DNA of 11,099 nucleotides, taken from assembly GCA_023266795.1 (NCBI GenBank), contig JAHFPI010000048.1, forward strand, positions 1 to 11,099, in the 5' to 3' direction. This DNA comes from Rhodospirillales bacterium. GTDB lineage: Bacteria > Pseudomonadota > Alphaproteobacteria > Micavibrionales > UBA2020. Below are positions 1 to 6,549 of the stretch, piece by piece. Made by a program: the position numbers and the translations under genes. Numbering within the stretch: the first letter of the stretch is position 1; each line of letters starts with the position of its first letter. The notes under the pieces were generated by a model. That model was not told the DNA's origin, did not search any database, and worked only from the letters and a program-made list of their open reading frames with translations.

Positions 1-83
1 TCATGGATGCTATGTGGCTCGTGGTGTTCACAATGGACCTCTTGAATATATCAATCCAGTAACGTTGCAGGGATCGTGCCAGA

Positions 84-133
84 TCAGGGCCGCCCTGAGA
101 AAAAGGTGAGCCGCCTGTTGGGACAGGCGGCTC
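84..133 (-). terminator. Terminator of the flgI-flgJ-flgN operon
   Basis: An 11-bp perfect stem (GAGCCGCCTGT at 108-118, ACAGGCGGCTC at 123-133) closes a 4-nt loop. Read on the minus strand, the stem is followed after 3 nt by five T's (positions 104-100), the arrangement of a Rho-independent terminator. It lies about 50 nt beyond the stop of the last minus-strand flagellar gene. A second small hairpin (TCAGGG at 84-89, CCCTGA at 93-98) follows the T run. Read on the plus strand there is no T run after the stem, so it is assigned to the minus-strand operon. No gene is recognised between the left window edge and this hairpin. Confidence 0.7.
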
Positions 134-185
134 GGGCTTGGGGGGTGGAGGCTAGTTCTGTTCATTTTATTACAGACTCTGGTTA

Positions 186-668
186 TTAGAGGCTCTGGTC
201 GATGCTCAGCGACAGGGAAGCGGATTTATAAGCCATCGTTTTCCCGGCGCTTGAATAATTGGTTTGTTTTTCCTCTGTCACGGCCTGACGGGCGGCTTCC
301 AGAATCCGGTTCACCAGACGCTTGGTGCTGTTCTGCGCCAGATCGAGGGCGCGCATGTTGTCGTCCAGAACGGTATTGAAGCGCAGACGCTCCTTAACCA
401 GTCTTTCGCGCAGGGCCAGATCCAGCCCCGGCAATTCTTCCCGGCGTTCGGCCAGCGCCGTTACTTTGGCCTGATATTGCTTGGCAAAAAGCTTCTTTTC
501 AGCCTGCAGGGTGTCCACGGTTTTGAAATCGGCTTTTTTCAGAGCGGCCGTTTCCTTGATGAGCAGATTGGAGAAGGCCGTTATCAAAGCCAGAATCTCC
601 TGTATCTGCAGCTTGAGCGGAGATTTCTGGGTTGCTTTTGCTTCGGTTCTGACGAGTTCTTTTTGCAT
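186..668 (-). CDS. FlgN/FlbY-like flagellar protein, putative export chaperone
   Basis: This 160-residue, mostly helical, charged protein is the third gene of a flagellar operon. Low overall conservation, length and helical-hairpin character fit the FlgN-like family, which chaperones the hook-associated proteins before export. In Caulobacter a small gene named flbY sits in the same place after flgI and the rod-binding gene, and this is probably its counterpart. No catalytic motif is visible, as expected for a chaperone. The start is placed at the ATG at 668 (protein begins MQKEL) because AAGGA at 677-681 lies 8 nt before it. The upstream in-frame ATG at 677 would overlap that ribosome site. 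The ribosome site also touches the stop codon of the preceding gene, so translation is probably coupled. The identification rests mainly on context, and the specific client is unknown. Confidence 0.6.
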   Translation of the reverse strand: MQKELVRTEAKATQKSPLKLQIQEILALITAFSNLLIKETAALKKADFKTVDTLQAEKKLFAKQYQAKVTALAERREELPGLDLALRERLVKERLRFNTVLDDNMRALDLAQNSTKRLVNRILEAARQAVTEEKQTNYSSAGKTMAYKSASLSLSIDQSL

Positions 669-679
669 GGTTATCATCC

Positions 680-967
680 TTATCTTTGTTGTTGCATCTG
701 TATCATCATTTTTTGCAGCTGGTCGGAAATGCCGATGCCCTGTCCTTTGGCCATTTGCTTGCCGTATTCCTGTATCAGCATGCCGCGAAACATATCTTCG
801 CCGGCGCCGCCGCCGAAGGCCGGATCCGTGCCGACGCCCTCGAACATATGCGAAACCATTTCGGAGATGAACACGGCCTCGAAATCCTTGGCGGCCGCCT
901 TTGTTTTGGCGATCTCCTGCGGGGGCAGGTTTGAGGCGGGCGCTGTGATGAAGGGGGTTGTTGTCAT
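680..967 (-). CDS. Rod-binding protein (FlgJ N-terminal domain type, CheL-like)
   Basis: This 95-residue protein is essentially only the rod-binding domain of FlgJ. The visible signature is AAKDFEAVFISEMV near residues 25-38, then a Gly-rich stretch (FGGGAGEDMFRGML), then QEYGKQMAKGQGIGISDQ near residues 67-84. In enterobacterial FlgJ this domain caps the growing periplasmic rod and is followed by a muramidase domain. That second domain is absent here, as is usual in alphaproteobacteria, where a separate lytic enzyme opens the peptidoglycan. The ATG lies 1 nt after the flgI stop, with AGGTG about 7 nt before it inside the flgI 3' end, so it is translated with flgI. The Caulobacter counterpart has been called CheL. 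No signal peptide is seen, consistent with export by the flagellar apparatus. Confidence 0.85.
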   Translation of the reverse strand: MTTTPFITAPASNLPPQEIAKTKAAAKDFEAVFISEMVSHMFEGVGTDPAFGGGAGEDMFRGMLIQEYGKQMAKGQGIGISDQLQKMMIQMQQQR

Positions 968-968
968 G

Positions 969-2102
969 TTACATCACCTGAATTTCCGCCTGCAGCGCGC
1001 CGGCAGCTTTGATGGACTGGAGGATGGTGATGATGTCGCGGGGGCCTACGCCCAGCGCGTTGAGGCTGGAGACAAGATCCTGCAGGCTGACGCCTTCGGG
1101 GAGCATGGCGATTTTTTTGTCGCTGCCGGTTTCCACCTGAATGTCGCTGCGCGGGACGACCGTCGTGGTGCCTGTCTGGGCGAAGGCCTGCGGCTGCGAT
1201 ACCTGCGGCGTTTCGGTGATGCGGATGGTCAGGTTGCCCTGCGCCAGCGCCACGGTCGAGATATGCACGTCGCTGCCCATGACGATCACGCCGGAGCGTT
1301 CATCAATCACAATGCGGGCCATCTGGTCGGGCTGGATCTTGAGCTGTTCGATGTCGGTGATGAGGTTGACCATGCCTGCCTGATAGCCCGGCGGGATCTT
1401 GAGCTCAACCGAAGCCGGGTTCTGCGCGGAGGCGGCCTGGAATTTCAGGTGATCGTTGATGGCGCTGGCGATGCGGCGGGCCGTGGTGAAATCGGGGTTG
1501 CGCAGGGAAAGGCGCGTGGAGGTCATGCCCGCGAGTTCAAAGGGAATTTCGCGCTCGACAATCGCGCCGGATGAAATGCGCCCTGCGGTGGGGATGTTCT
1601 GTGTGACGGAGCCGGCATCGCCCTTGGCGCTGAAGCCGGCAACGGAGAGGGGGCCCTGCGCGACGGCGTAAACCTGACCATCAGCGCCGAGGAGAGGCGT
1701 GACGAGCAGCGTGCCGCCCTGCAGGCTCTTGGCATCGCCGAGCGTTGAAACGGTGACATCAATATGGGTGCCCTGATTGGTGAAGGGCGGCAGGCTTGCC
1801 GTCACCATAACGGCGGCGATATTTTTGGTGGTCATTGATTCATCGCGGACGTTGACGCCAAGGCGCTCCAGCATGCCGATGATGCTTTGCTGGGTGAAGG
1901 GGGAGTTGGTGAGCGTGTCGCCCGTGCCGTTCAGCCCGACGGCGAGACCGTAGCCTACCAGCATGTTGTCACGGACGCCCTCGAACTCGACGACATCCTT
2001 GATGCGTGTGGCGACATCCGCCTGCGCCGCCGTACCGGACAGACACACCGCCGCTGCTGTAATCAGAAAAAATCTCTGTAATTTTTTTAAGTGCGTTTTC
2101 AT
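969..2102 (-). CDS. flgI: FlgI, flagellar basal-body P-ring protein
   Basis: This 377-residue protein is full length for FlgI. Residues 1-28 form a Sec signal peptide (basic start, hydrophobic core, AQA cleavage site before DV). The mature chain opens with the family hallmark RIKDVVEFEGVRDNMLVGYG, followed by LNGTGDTLTNSPFTQQS. It closes with the typical LVSSLNALGVGPRDIITILQ and ALQAEIQV. FlgI subunits assemble in the periplasm around the distal rod to form the P ring, a bushing in the peptidoglycan layer. It is the first gene of a three-gene operon with the rod-binding protein and the FlgN-like gene. A sigma-54-type promoter lies 44-59 nt upstream of the start. The divergent neighbour is fliX, as in Caulobacter. 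Confidence 0.97.
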   Translation of the reverse strand: MKTHLKKLQRFFLITAAAVCLSGTAAQADVATRIKDVVEFEGVRDNMLVGYGLAVGLNGTGDTLTNSPFTQQSIIGMLERLGVNVRDESMTTKNIAAVMVTASLPPFTNQGTHIDVTVSTLGDAKSLQGGTLLVTPLLGADGQVYAVAQGPLSVAGFSAKGDAGSVTQNIPTAGRISSGAIVEREIPFELAGMTSTRLSLRNPDFTTARRIASAINDHLKFQAASAQNPASVELKIPPGYQAGMVNLITDIEQLKIQPDQMARIVIDERSGVIVMGSDVHISTVALAQGNLTIRITETPQVSQPQAFAQTGTTTVVPRSDIQVETGSDKKIAMLPEGVSLQDLVSSLNALGVGPRDIITILQSIKAAGALQAEIQVM

Positions 2103-2145
2103 GTTATGCCCATCCCAAGCAAGTTATTTTCCCAATAGAGGGAGA

Positions 2146-2161
2146 TGCCAGAATTGTGCCA
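2146..2161 (-). promoter_or_regulatory. Sigma-54 (RpoN) promoter for flgI
   Basis: On the minus strand the sequence reads TGGCACAATTCTGGCA. Against the RpoN consensus TGGCACG-N4-TTGCW this keeps the GG and GC dinucleotides at exact spacing, with mismatches only at the seventh base and at one T of TTGC. The predicted start of transcription is near 2135, giving a leader of about 33 nt before the flgI ATG. RpoN control of the class III basal-body genes is established in Caulobacter. An activator site should exist nearby but was not identified. Confidence 0.7.
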
Positions 2162-2230
2162 ACAAAAAAACCATGTTTATCAGGCCGTTATATTGATTTT
2201 ACCGGAACTGGAGGCAAGAGAGGTTACGGG

Positions 2231-2246
2231 AGGGGCAAATATTGCC
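2231..2246 (+). promoter_or_regulatory. Candidate sigma-54 promoter for fliX
   Basis: The plus strand reads AGGGGCAAATATTGCC. The -12 element TTGC is perfect and the GG of the -24 element is at the correct distance, but the rest of the -24 box is poor. The predicted transcript would start near 2257 and have a leader of about 27 nt. The same bases form a dyad (GGCAA, 3-nt centre, TTGCC; 2234-2246) that could instead be a regulator site. No CtrA-type TTAA-N7-TTAA box was seen in this gap, although Caulobacter fliX is an early, CtrA-dependent gene. Confidence 0.4.
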
Positions 2247-2283
2247 GATTGGTTTTGGTGCTTTATGGTGTTTATATAAGGGT

Positions 2284-2712
2284 ATGAAGATAGAAGGTTC
2301 CAACAAAACCTCCGGCACCAAAGGCGCCTCAAAAACGGATAAGAAGAGGGGTGTCGGTGACGGGGCGTTTGATGCGATGGTTAATGAATCGGACGAGACG
2401 GAAGCGAGCGCTCCTGTAACGCGTCCGGCCTCGATTGGCGCTCTGGACGCCTTATTGACGCTACAGGGCGCCGACAGCAGCACATCGGAAGAAGCAGCCA
2501 AAAAAGCCCGTAAACGCGCGGCGGATTTGCTGGATCATCTGGATAAAATCAGGGTCGGGTTATTGACGGGCGAGCTGCCTGCAAGCACCCTCCAGCAACT
2601 GGCGCATACCATCGCCACCCACCGCGAACAGGTAATGGACCCTAAACTTGCTGAAATCATTGACGAAATTGACCTGCGGGCGCAGGTAGAACTCGCCAAG
2701 CTGGGGCGATAA
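2284..2712 (+). CDS. fliX: FliX, flagellar assembly regulator
   Basis: This 142-residue protein matches FliX in length and in its C-terminal half: ADLLDHLDKIRVGLLTGELP, then a Leu-rich helix, DPKLAEIIDEIDLRAQVELAKL at the end. FliX is found in alphaproteobacteria. In Caulobacter it couples early basal-body assembly to activation of the RpoN activator FlbD, so that later flagellar genes are expressed only when the earlier structure is built. The N-terminal 60 residues are polar and probably disordered. The start at 2284 (MKIEG) is preferred because FliX proteins begin MKI/MKV. A TTG 42 nt upstream is in frame but falls inside the promoter-like dyad. The ribosome site is poor: AAGGG ends only 1 nt before the ATG. 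The gene is divergent from flgI, the conserved arrangement. Confidence 0.93.
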   Translation: MKIEGSNKTSGTKGASKTDKKRGVGDGAFDAMVNESDETEASAPVTRPASIGALDALLTLQGADSSTSEEAAKKARKRAADLLDHLDKIRVGLLTGELPASTLQQLAHTIATHREQVMDPKLAEIIDEIDLRAQVELAKLGR

Positions 2713-2718
2713 AAAGTA

Positions 2719-2747
2719 TTGACATAATATAGTATCCATAATATTAT
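2719..2747 (+). promoter_or_regulatory. Sigma-70 promoter for the ankyrin gene
   Basis: A perfect -35 box TTGACA (2719-2724) is separated by exactly 17 nt from TATTAT (2742-2747), a 5/6 match to the -10 box. Transcription would start near 2754, about 20 nt before the ATG at 2775. It begins only 6 nt after the fliX stop, so the ankyrin gene has its own housekeeping promoter rather than depending on fliX read-through. The AT-rich promoter contrasts with the GC-rich neighbours. Confidence 0.8.
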
Positions 2748-2774
2748 ACTCCATTAGTTCAGGGAATGTAATTT

Positions 2775-4889
2775 ATGGCCGACGAACCACAAAAAAATGA
2801 ACGCACAGTACCGCTGCCTATAAAACTGGCGCAGGAAGCCTTGAAAATTCTGGAGGCCGAAGGCGGCGCGACGGAGGGATTGAGTAAATCACTTCCGGCC
2901 TTCGCCATGCAGCTCAGCAAAGCCGGTGAAGAAGTGACGGTGGAGATTTTACTGGCCCGGGCAAGAGAGGGAATAGCGCCTCCCGCCGATACGCAAAAAC
3001 CTCTTACCTATGCAGAGGTTGTGGCTGATCTGGAGCGTCGCGCAAATTCAGGCGCAAAAGAAAAAGCTCCGGATAAGCACAAATCTTTGACGCGGCAGCT
3101 GTGCGAGGCAGCCAAGGAAGGCAAGATAGATGTCATGCTGCGGCTGCTTGACGCAGGCGCCATGATTAACAGAAAGGATAGTCTTGGCAATACCGCGCTG
3201 ACGTGGGCCATTAGCGGCGGCCGGACGGATGTTGTGCGCCTGCTGCTGGAGAAGGGCGCCAGAGTTAATGACAAAAACATAACAGGCAGCACACCTCTGA
3301 CTATTGCCGTGGCAGAGGAGCAGACTGACATTGCGCGATTGCTGCTGGAAAAAGGTGCTGAAGTTGATGCCAAAGATAATCGTAACCAGACTCCGCTTTT
3401 TACCGCAGTAAGTCGGGGCAATATCGAGTGTGTGCGTCTGCTGCTCGATAAAAATGCCGCCCTTGAGGAAAAGAGCATCTATGGTTATACCGCCCTGATG
3501 CTGGCAACTTACCGTCCGGAGATTGCTGCTTTGTTGCTCGACAGGGGGGCGAACATTCATGAAAAGAACAGCGAGGGCTGGACAGCGCTCACCGTGGCGG
3601 CCATGGCCGGTCAGGCGGCGAGCGTGTCTCTGCTGCTCGACAGGGGGGCCGATCCGTACGACGCGGATGGTGACGGCCGTACGGCGCCCATGTGGGCGAT
3701 GATGATGGAGCGGACTGAAATTGTAAACCTGTTCGTAGAAAAAGGCACACCGCTCGCGAAACTTCCGCCGGAGCTTCAGGAAAATTATCATGCGTACTGG
3801 AAGGGAAGGGAGCACTGGGAAAAAACCATGCGCTGTCTCCCGCCGACCCGTTTGTGGCAGCAGAATACGGCGTATTTCAGGAGCACGACATTTAAGGCTG
3901 TTAAAGACATGCTGCTGACGGAGCACATAGAAGAATCTTACGCCAACAAGATGGCCTTTGCCGCCACGGCGCTTTTCGGCACGGAGCAGCGGGTTTTGCA
4001 ATACCTGTCCAAATGGGGCAAAACAAGCATAGTGCCGCTGCGCGATATGCTTGATCCCGTCAAGGCGCCGCTGGAGGCTTCGGCGGATACCAAAGCCTGG
4101 GGAGACGCCGCCCTGAAGTGCGGCCCCGGCATGGCGGCTTTGTTCCGTTACGCGGACCGCTTGCCGCAGCCGGAAAAAAGTTCTGACGGCAAAACGTGGT
4201 CATATCACAATACGCGCGAGAAAGCGGCGAAACTGGCTTTCACGCGCGGCGGGGAATGTCCGGAGCTGGCAGCACTTTGTTTTGAACATCACGTCGAAGA
4301 GAAGCTCTTCAATGCTGCTTTGGCGCTGGTGCAAACACAGAAAAAAGGCATCGTTAAAAACCTGCCGGAGATTGTTATTGACGGCAAATCCTTCGGCATG
4401 GAAGGCGCGTCATTCCACAAACTTGCCGCCAATGACGTGCGCGGATTGTTTCTGGGCGAAATCACAAACTGCTGCCAGTCCATCGGCGGTATGGGCGCCT
4501 CATGCGCCACCGATGGTTTCATGTCGGAGAACAGCGGGTTTTATGTCGTGGAGAAGGATAACAAGATTTTGGGCGAGACCTGGGCCTGGCGCGGCAAGAA
4601 AGGCGAACTCGTTTTTGACTCGCTCGAAACGCTCGGCGGACGCGTCACGCCGGAGCAGTGGAAATCAGTTGCCGACGAATTTGCCAAAGCCCTTGCCGAA
4701 AATAAATCCGACATCACCGCTCTCCACATCGGCACCGGTGGCGGTACCGTCAGAAGCCTGCCGGCTAAAGCCTTTAACACCGCAGCGTCACCGGCCCAGC
4801 CCATCGGCTATTCCGGCTACCGGGACTCAAGGGAGCAGGCCGTCGTGTGGAAAAGGCCTGTTCCGCGTATTAGAGCATTTCCCGTTTAG
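2775..4889 (+). CDS. Ankyrin-repeat protein with C-terminal GNAT-like domain
   Basis: This 704-residue protein has three parts. Residues 1-103 are helical and charged, without a signal peptide. Residues 104-331 hold about seven ankyrin repeats of 31-33 residues with the usual TALxxA...G..VRLLLEKGA pattern, for example 137-169 and 170-202. The last is degenerate. Residues 332-520 are unrecognised. Residues about 540-695 resemble the GNAT-like domain of phage and effector-type proteins: RGLFLGE then TNCCQS (564-569), SGFYVV (587-592), GETWAWRG (600-607), VFDSLE, a Gly-rich IGTGGGT, and GYSGYRDS near the end. That domain call is from pattern memory only. Ankyrin repeats suggest protein binding, so a modifying enzyme with a target-binding arm is an inference. 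A good ribosome site (AGGGA, 8-9 nt before ATG) supports the start. The last six residues and the stop come from the adjoining repeat element. Confidence 0.85.
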   Translation: MADEPQKNERTVPLPIKLAQEALKILEAEGGATEGLSKSLPAFAMQLSKAGEEVTVEILLARAREGIAPPADTQKPLTYAEVVADLERRANSGAKEKAPDKHKSLTRQLCEAAKEGKIDVMLRLLDAGAMINRKDSLGNTALTWAISGGRTDVVRLLLEKGARVNDKNITGSTPLTIAVAEEQTDIARLLLEKGAEVDAKDNRNQTPLFTAVSRGNIECVRLLLDKNAALEEKSIYGYTALMLATYRPEIAALLLDRGANIHEKNSEGWTALTVAAMAGQAASVSLLLDRGADPYDADGDGRTAPMWAMMMERTEIVNLFVEKGTPLAKLPPELQENYHAYWKGREHWEKTMRCLPPTRLWQQNTAYFRSTTFKAVKDMLLTEHIEESYANKMAFAATALFGTEQRVLQYLSKWGKTSIVPLRDMLDPVKAPLEASADTKAWGDAALKCGPGMAALFRYADRLPQPEKSSDGKTWSYHNTREKAAKLAFTRGGECPELAALCFEHHVEEKLFNAALALVQTQKKGIVKNLPEIVIDGKSFGMEGASFHKLAANDVRGLFLGEITNCCQSIGGMGASCATDGFMSENSGFYVVEKDNKILGETWAWRGKKGELVFDSLETLGGRVTPEQWKSVADEFAKALAENKSDITALHIGTGGGTVRSLPAKAFNTAASPAQPIGYSGYRDSREQAVVWKRPVPRIRAFPV

Positions 4890-4911
4890 GTGGATTCGGA
4901 ATTTCCTTACC

Positions 4912-4932
4912 CCCTCTCCCTCCGGGAGAGGG
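4912..4932 (+). terminator. GC-rich hairpin after the ankyrin gene
   Basis: A 9-bp perfect stem CCCTCTCCC / GGGAGAGGG closes a TCC loop 22 nt after the ankyrin stop. It should end or stabilise the plus-strand transcript. It lacks a T run, so the evidence for termination is structural only. An almost identical hairpin lies inverted at 5177-5195 and would play the same role for the convergent serpin gene. Confidence 0.4.
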
Positions 4933-4967
4933 TTGGGGTGAGGGTACTATCTCTTGCAGCGTGTTGT

Positions 4968-5128
4968 TATAGCAGAATCTAAAATTACCTATACACTCTC
5001 ATCACCGCCATACCGCCGGAGGGCGGCATCCGGCACGCGGCGAAGCCGCATTTATAAAGGCGCTTCGCGCGGCCAGACCCCGCCCTCCGGCGGGGTGGAG
5101 TGTCTGAATAATTTTAGATTCTGCTATA
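4968..5128. repeat. Inner repeat unit bounded by perfect 20-bp inverted arms
   Basis: The arms TATAGCAGAATCTAAAATTA (4968-4987) and its exact reverse complement (5109-5128) bound 121 bp of GC-rich, repeatedly self-complementary sequence. The core contains CCGCCGGAGGGCGG (5013-5026) facing its complement at 5080-5093, and small hairpins with GAA or TTC loops (for example GCGGC-GAA-GCCGC at 5037-5049). Sharp AT-rich arms around a GC-rich core suggest a distinct mobile unit inserted in, or carried by, the outer GC-rich repeat. Confidence 0.7.
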
Positions 5129-5153
5129 TTTTTGCCAAAAGTACCCTCACCCT

Positions 5154-5170
5154 CCCATGCTTCGCATGGG
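5154..5170. repeat. Small hairpin present in only one outer arm
   Basis: CCCATGC-TTC-GCATGGG is a perfect 7-bp stem with a 3-nt loop. It interrupts the right copy of the outer GC-rich repeat, between the parts that match 4936-4947 and 4912-4932. The left copy has only about four bases (TTG plus one) at that place. It therefore looks like a later insertion of a micro-hairpin, similar in design to the GAA/TTC-loop hairpins of the core. Confidence 0.55.
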
Positions 5171-5268
5171 CCCCTTCCTCTCCCGGAGGGAGAGGGAAAG
5201 TAAGCGCACCTAAACAGGAAACGCGCTAAGAAAGCAAGTGGCCGAGGCGATAGCGTAGCAGCAGTCGC

Positions 5269-6549
5269 TTACATGCTTATCGTTTTTGTTTTGCGTTTCT
5301 TTTTTTCCGGCTTCATGTCGTTGTTGGGCTTGTTGACGGCGCCTACGAACAGGACGGCGCCGGTTTTGATGTCCTGCAAGGCGAACACGAAAGAACGGTC
5401 AAGTTTGACGTCGACATTGACCGGCGGACGAAATGCGCATTCAAGAGTCATCACGGCTGTTGTGACGGCAGCGGCTTCGCTGCCCTGCTCGTCGGTTTTG
5501 AATACAACATCATGGGATACCTGGCTGACATAGAGTTTGTCGCCGCCGGCTTCCACCATCTTCGTGAAATCGGCTCCCCTGTGGAAAGCCTTTGTGATGC
5601 CCATATCTTCCAACGCCGGAATGAGATCGTGTTTTTGCTTGATGTCAAGGCGCGGCAGTTCGACCGAACCTGTGGCTTGTTCAAACGCCCAGGGGTCAAG
5701 CCATGCGGGAACTTTACCGGAGGGCTGACCGGCCAGCCAGTCGCGGGCGCTGACGGCGGTATCCGTCGGGCGCACAAGAACGATGCGCATGGTGGGGTAT
5801 TTGCTTTCTTTGTCGGTATGTTTATTTTCGCCATAGGTGAGGGCGACAGCTTCGAAGTCTTTGCCCTTCTGGTAAGACAGGCCTTTCTCGAAGTCCTGAT
5901 GCATGGTGGGCGTTTGTGAAGCTCCGGCGCCATCGGTCTTGAAAACTTTGTCTTGCGTGAGCGATTTGTCGAATTTGCTCGTCCATTGGCCTTTGAAATA
6001 AAGCGCGCTGGCGAGAACGGCGGCATCGTCAGGGTGCAGCTCCTTAAGCACTTCCTTGATGAGGCCGTTGGTGTTTTTGGCTGCCCAGTCATTGATTTTT
6101 TTGACGGTGGCCGGATCGGCGTAATCCTCAGCGCTGATCTCGGCACCGAGGGTTTTTTTCAGGCCATCCGCGAAAGCCTGGCGCAGCGTGACGAGGTCCT
6201 TGTTGGTCCAGACGCCGTTGGCGGTCGTGAGTTCGACCTGACCTTTATTGGCTTTCAGAATTTCATCGTTTAATGCCGCATAGGCGTTGACGCCGGCGAC
6301 AAGGAATGCGCCATCCATGCCGAACAGCGTCTTGGCCATTTCCGCGCGGGTCTCACGATCCGCGCCGCTGGCCACCATTGCAAGGCAGGCCATCGCGTTG
6401 TAGGGGGAGACAATCAGGTTATCGGCTTTGTCTTTTTGTTTTTTGCCGACAGCCTTGGCGAAGGCCAGCGTCAGGGTGATGACGTTCTTTACTTCCGGTT
6501 TGAACTGGGTGCCGTGTTCTGTTTCCTGTGCCTGGTCTCTCGGGGTCAT
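5269..6549 (-). CDS. Serpin-family serine protease inhibitor
   Basis: This 426-residue protein has the serpin fold signatures: NLIVSPYNAMACLAMVASGA (44-63), NGVWTNKD (111-118), INDWAAKNTNGLIKEVL (152-168), ALYFKGQW (182-189), and near the end LDRSFVFALQDIKTGAVLFVGAVNKP (383-408). The reactive loop starts with EQGSEAAAVTTAV (354-366). It has the small residues at P15-P9 needed for loop insertion, so it is probably inhibitory. Counting 17 from Glu354 puts P1 at Glu370 and P1' at Cys371. Counting back from Pro375-Pro376 would put P1 near Ala372, so specificity is unsettled. There is no signal peptide, unlike secreted serpins, and the tail is very basic (KKKRK, 416-420). The ATG has a strong ribosome site AGGAG 7 nt upstream. 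The gene is convergent with the ankyrin gene. Serpins are patchily distributed in bacteria. Confidence 0.95.
   Translation of the reverse strand: MTPRDQAQETEHGTQFKPEVKNVITLTLAFAKAVGKKQKDKADNLIVSPYNAMACLAMVASGADRETRAEMAKTLFGMDGAFLVAGVNAYAALNDEILKANKGQVELTTANGVWTNKDLVTLRQAFADGLKKTLGAEISAEDYADPATVKKINDWAAKNTNGLIKEVLKELHPDDAAVLASALYFKGQWTSKFDKSLTQDKVFKTDGAGASQTPTMHQDFEKGLSYQKGKDFEAVALTYGENKHTDKESKYPTMRIVLVRPTDTAVSARDWLAGQPSGKVPAWLDPWAFEQATGSVELPRLDIKQKHDLIPALEDMGITKAFHRGADFTKMVEAGGDKLYVSQVSHDVVFKTDEQGSEAAAVTTAVMTLECAFRPPVNVDVKLDRSFVFALQDIKTGAVLFVGAVNKPNNDMKPEKKKRKTKTISM

Larger units (their letters stand above)
4870..5229. repeat. 360-bp nested palindromic element with terminal inverted repeats
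   Basis: The ends form 23-bp inverted repeats (4870-4892 and 5207-5229) agreeing at 20 positions. Inside are successive inverted arms: 4912-4932 with 5176-5196, 4936-4947 with 5141-5152 (12 bp perfect), 4968-4987 with 5109-5128 (20 bp perfect) and 5013-5026 with 5080-5093 (14 bp perfect). The CCCTCTCCC...GGGAGAGGG...GGTGAGGG unit resembles a GC-rich hairpin that is dispersed in many proteobacterial genomes. The element fills the gap between two convergent genes, so its hairpins probably also act as a two-way terminator. It encodes no transposase, and the open frame through it (4954-5229) looks non-coding. It is MITE-like in form, but no target duplication was found. Confidence 0.8.

Noticed and set aside
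2..109. Open frame from the left edge (35 codons) as the end of a plus-strand gene
   Set aside because: The peptide is not recognisable and too short to judge. The region more likely is intergenic.
264..1574. A 436-residue open frame on the plus strand
   Set aside because: It is antisense to flgI, the rod-binding gene and the FlgN-like gene, which are clearly real. Its product resembles nothing.
2242..2283. A longer FliX starting at TTG 2242
   Set aside because: The extra 14 residues are not FliX-like, and the TTG is part of the promoter-like dyad. MKIEG at 2284 fits the family.
4954..5229. A 91-codon open frame on the plus strand
   Set aside because: It lies wholly inside the palindromic element and simply translates repeat hairpins.
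4860..5240. Target-site duplication around the palindromic element
   Set aside because: The bases just outside 4870 and 5229 show no shared direct repeat.
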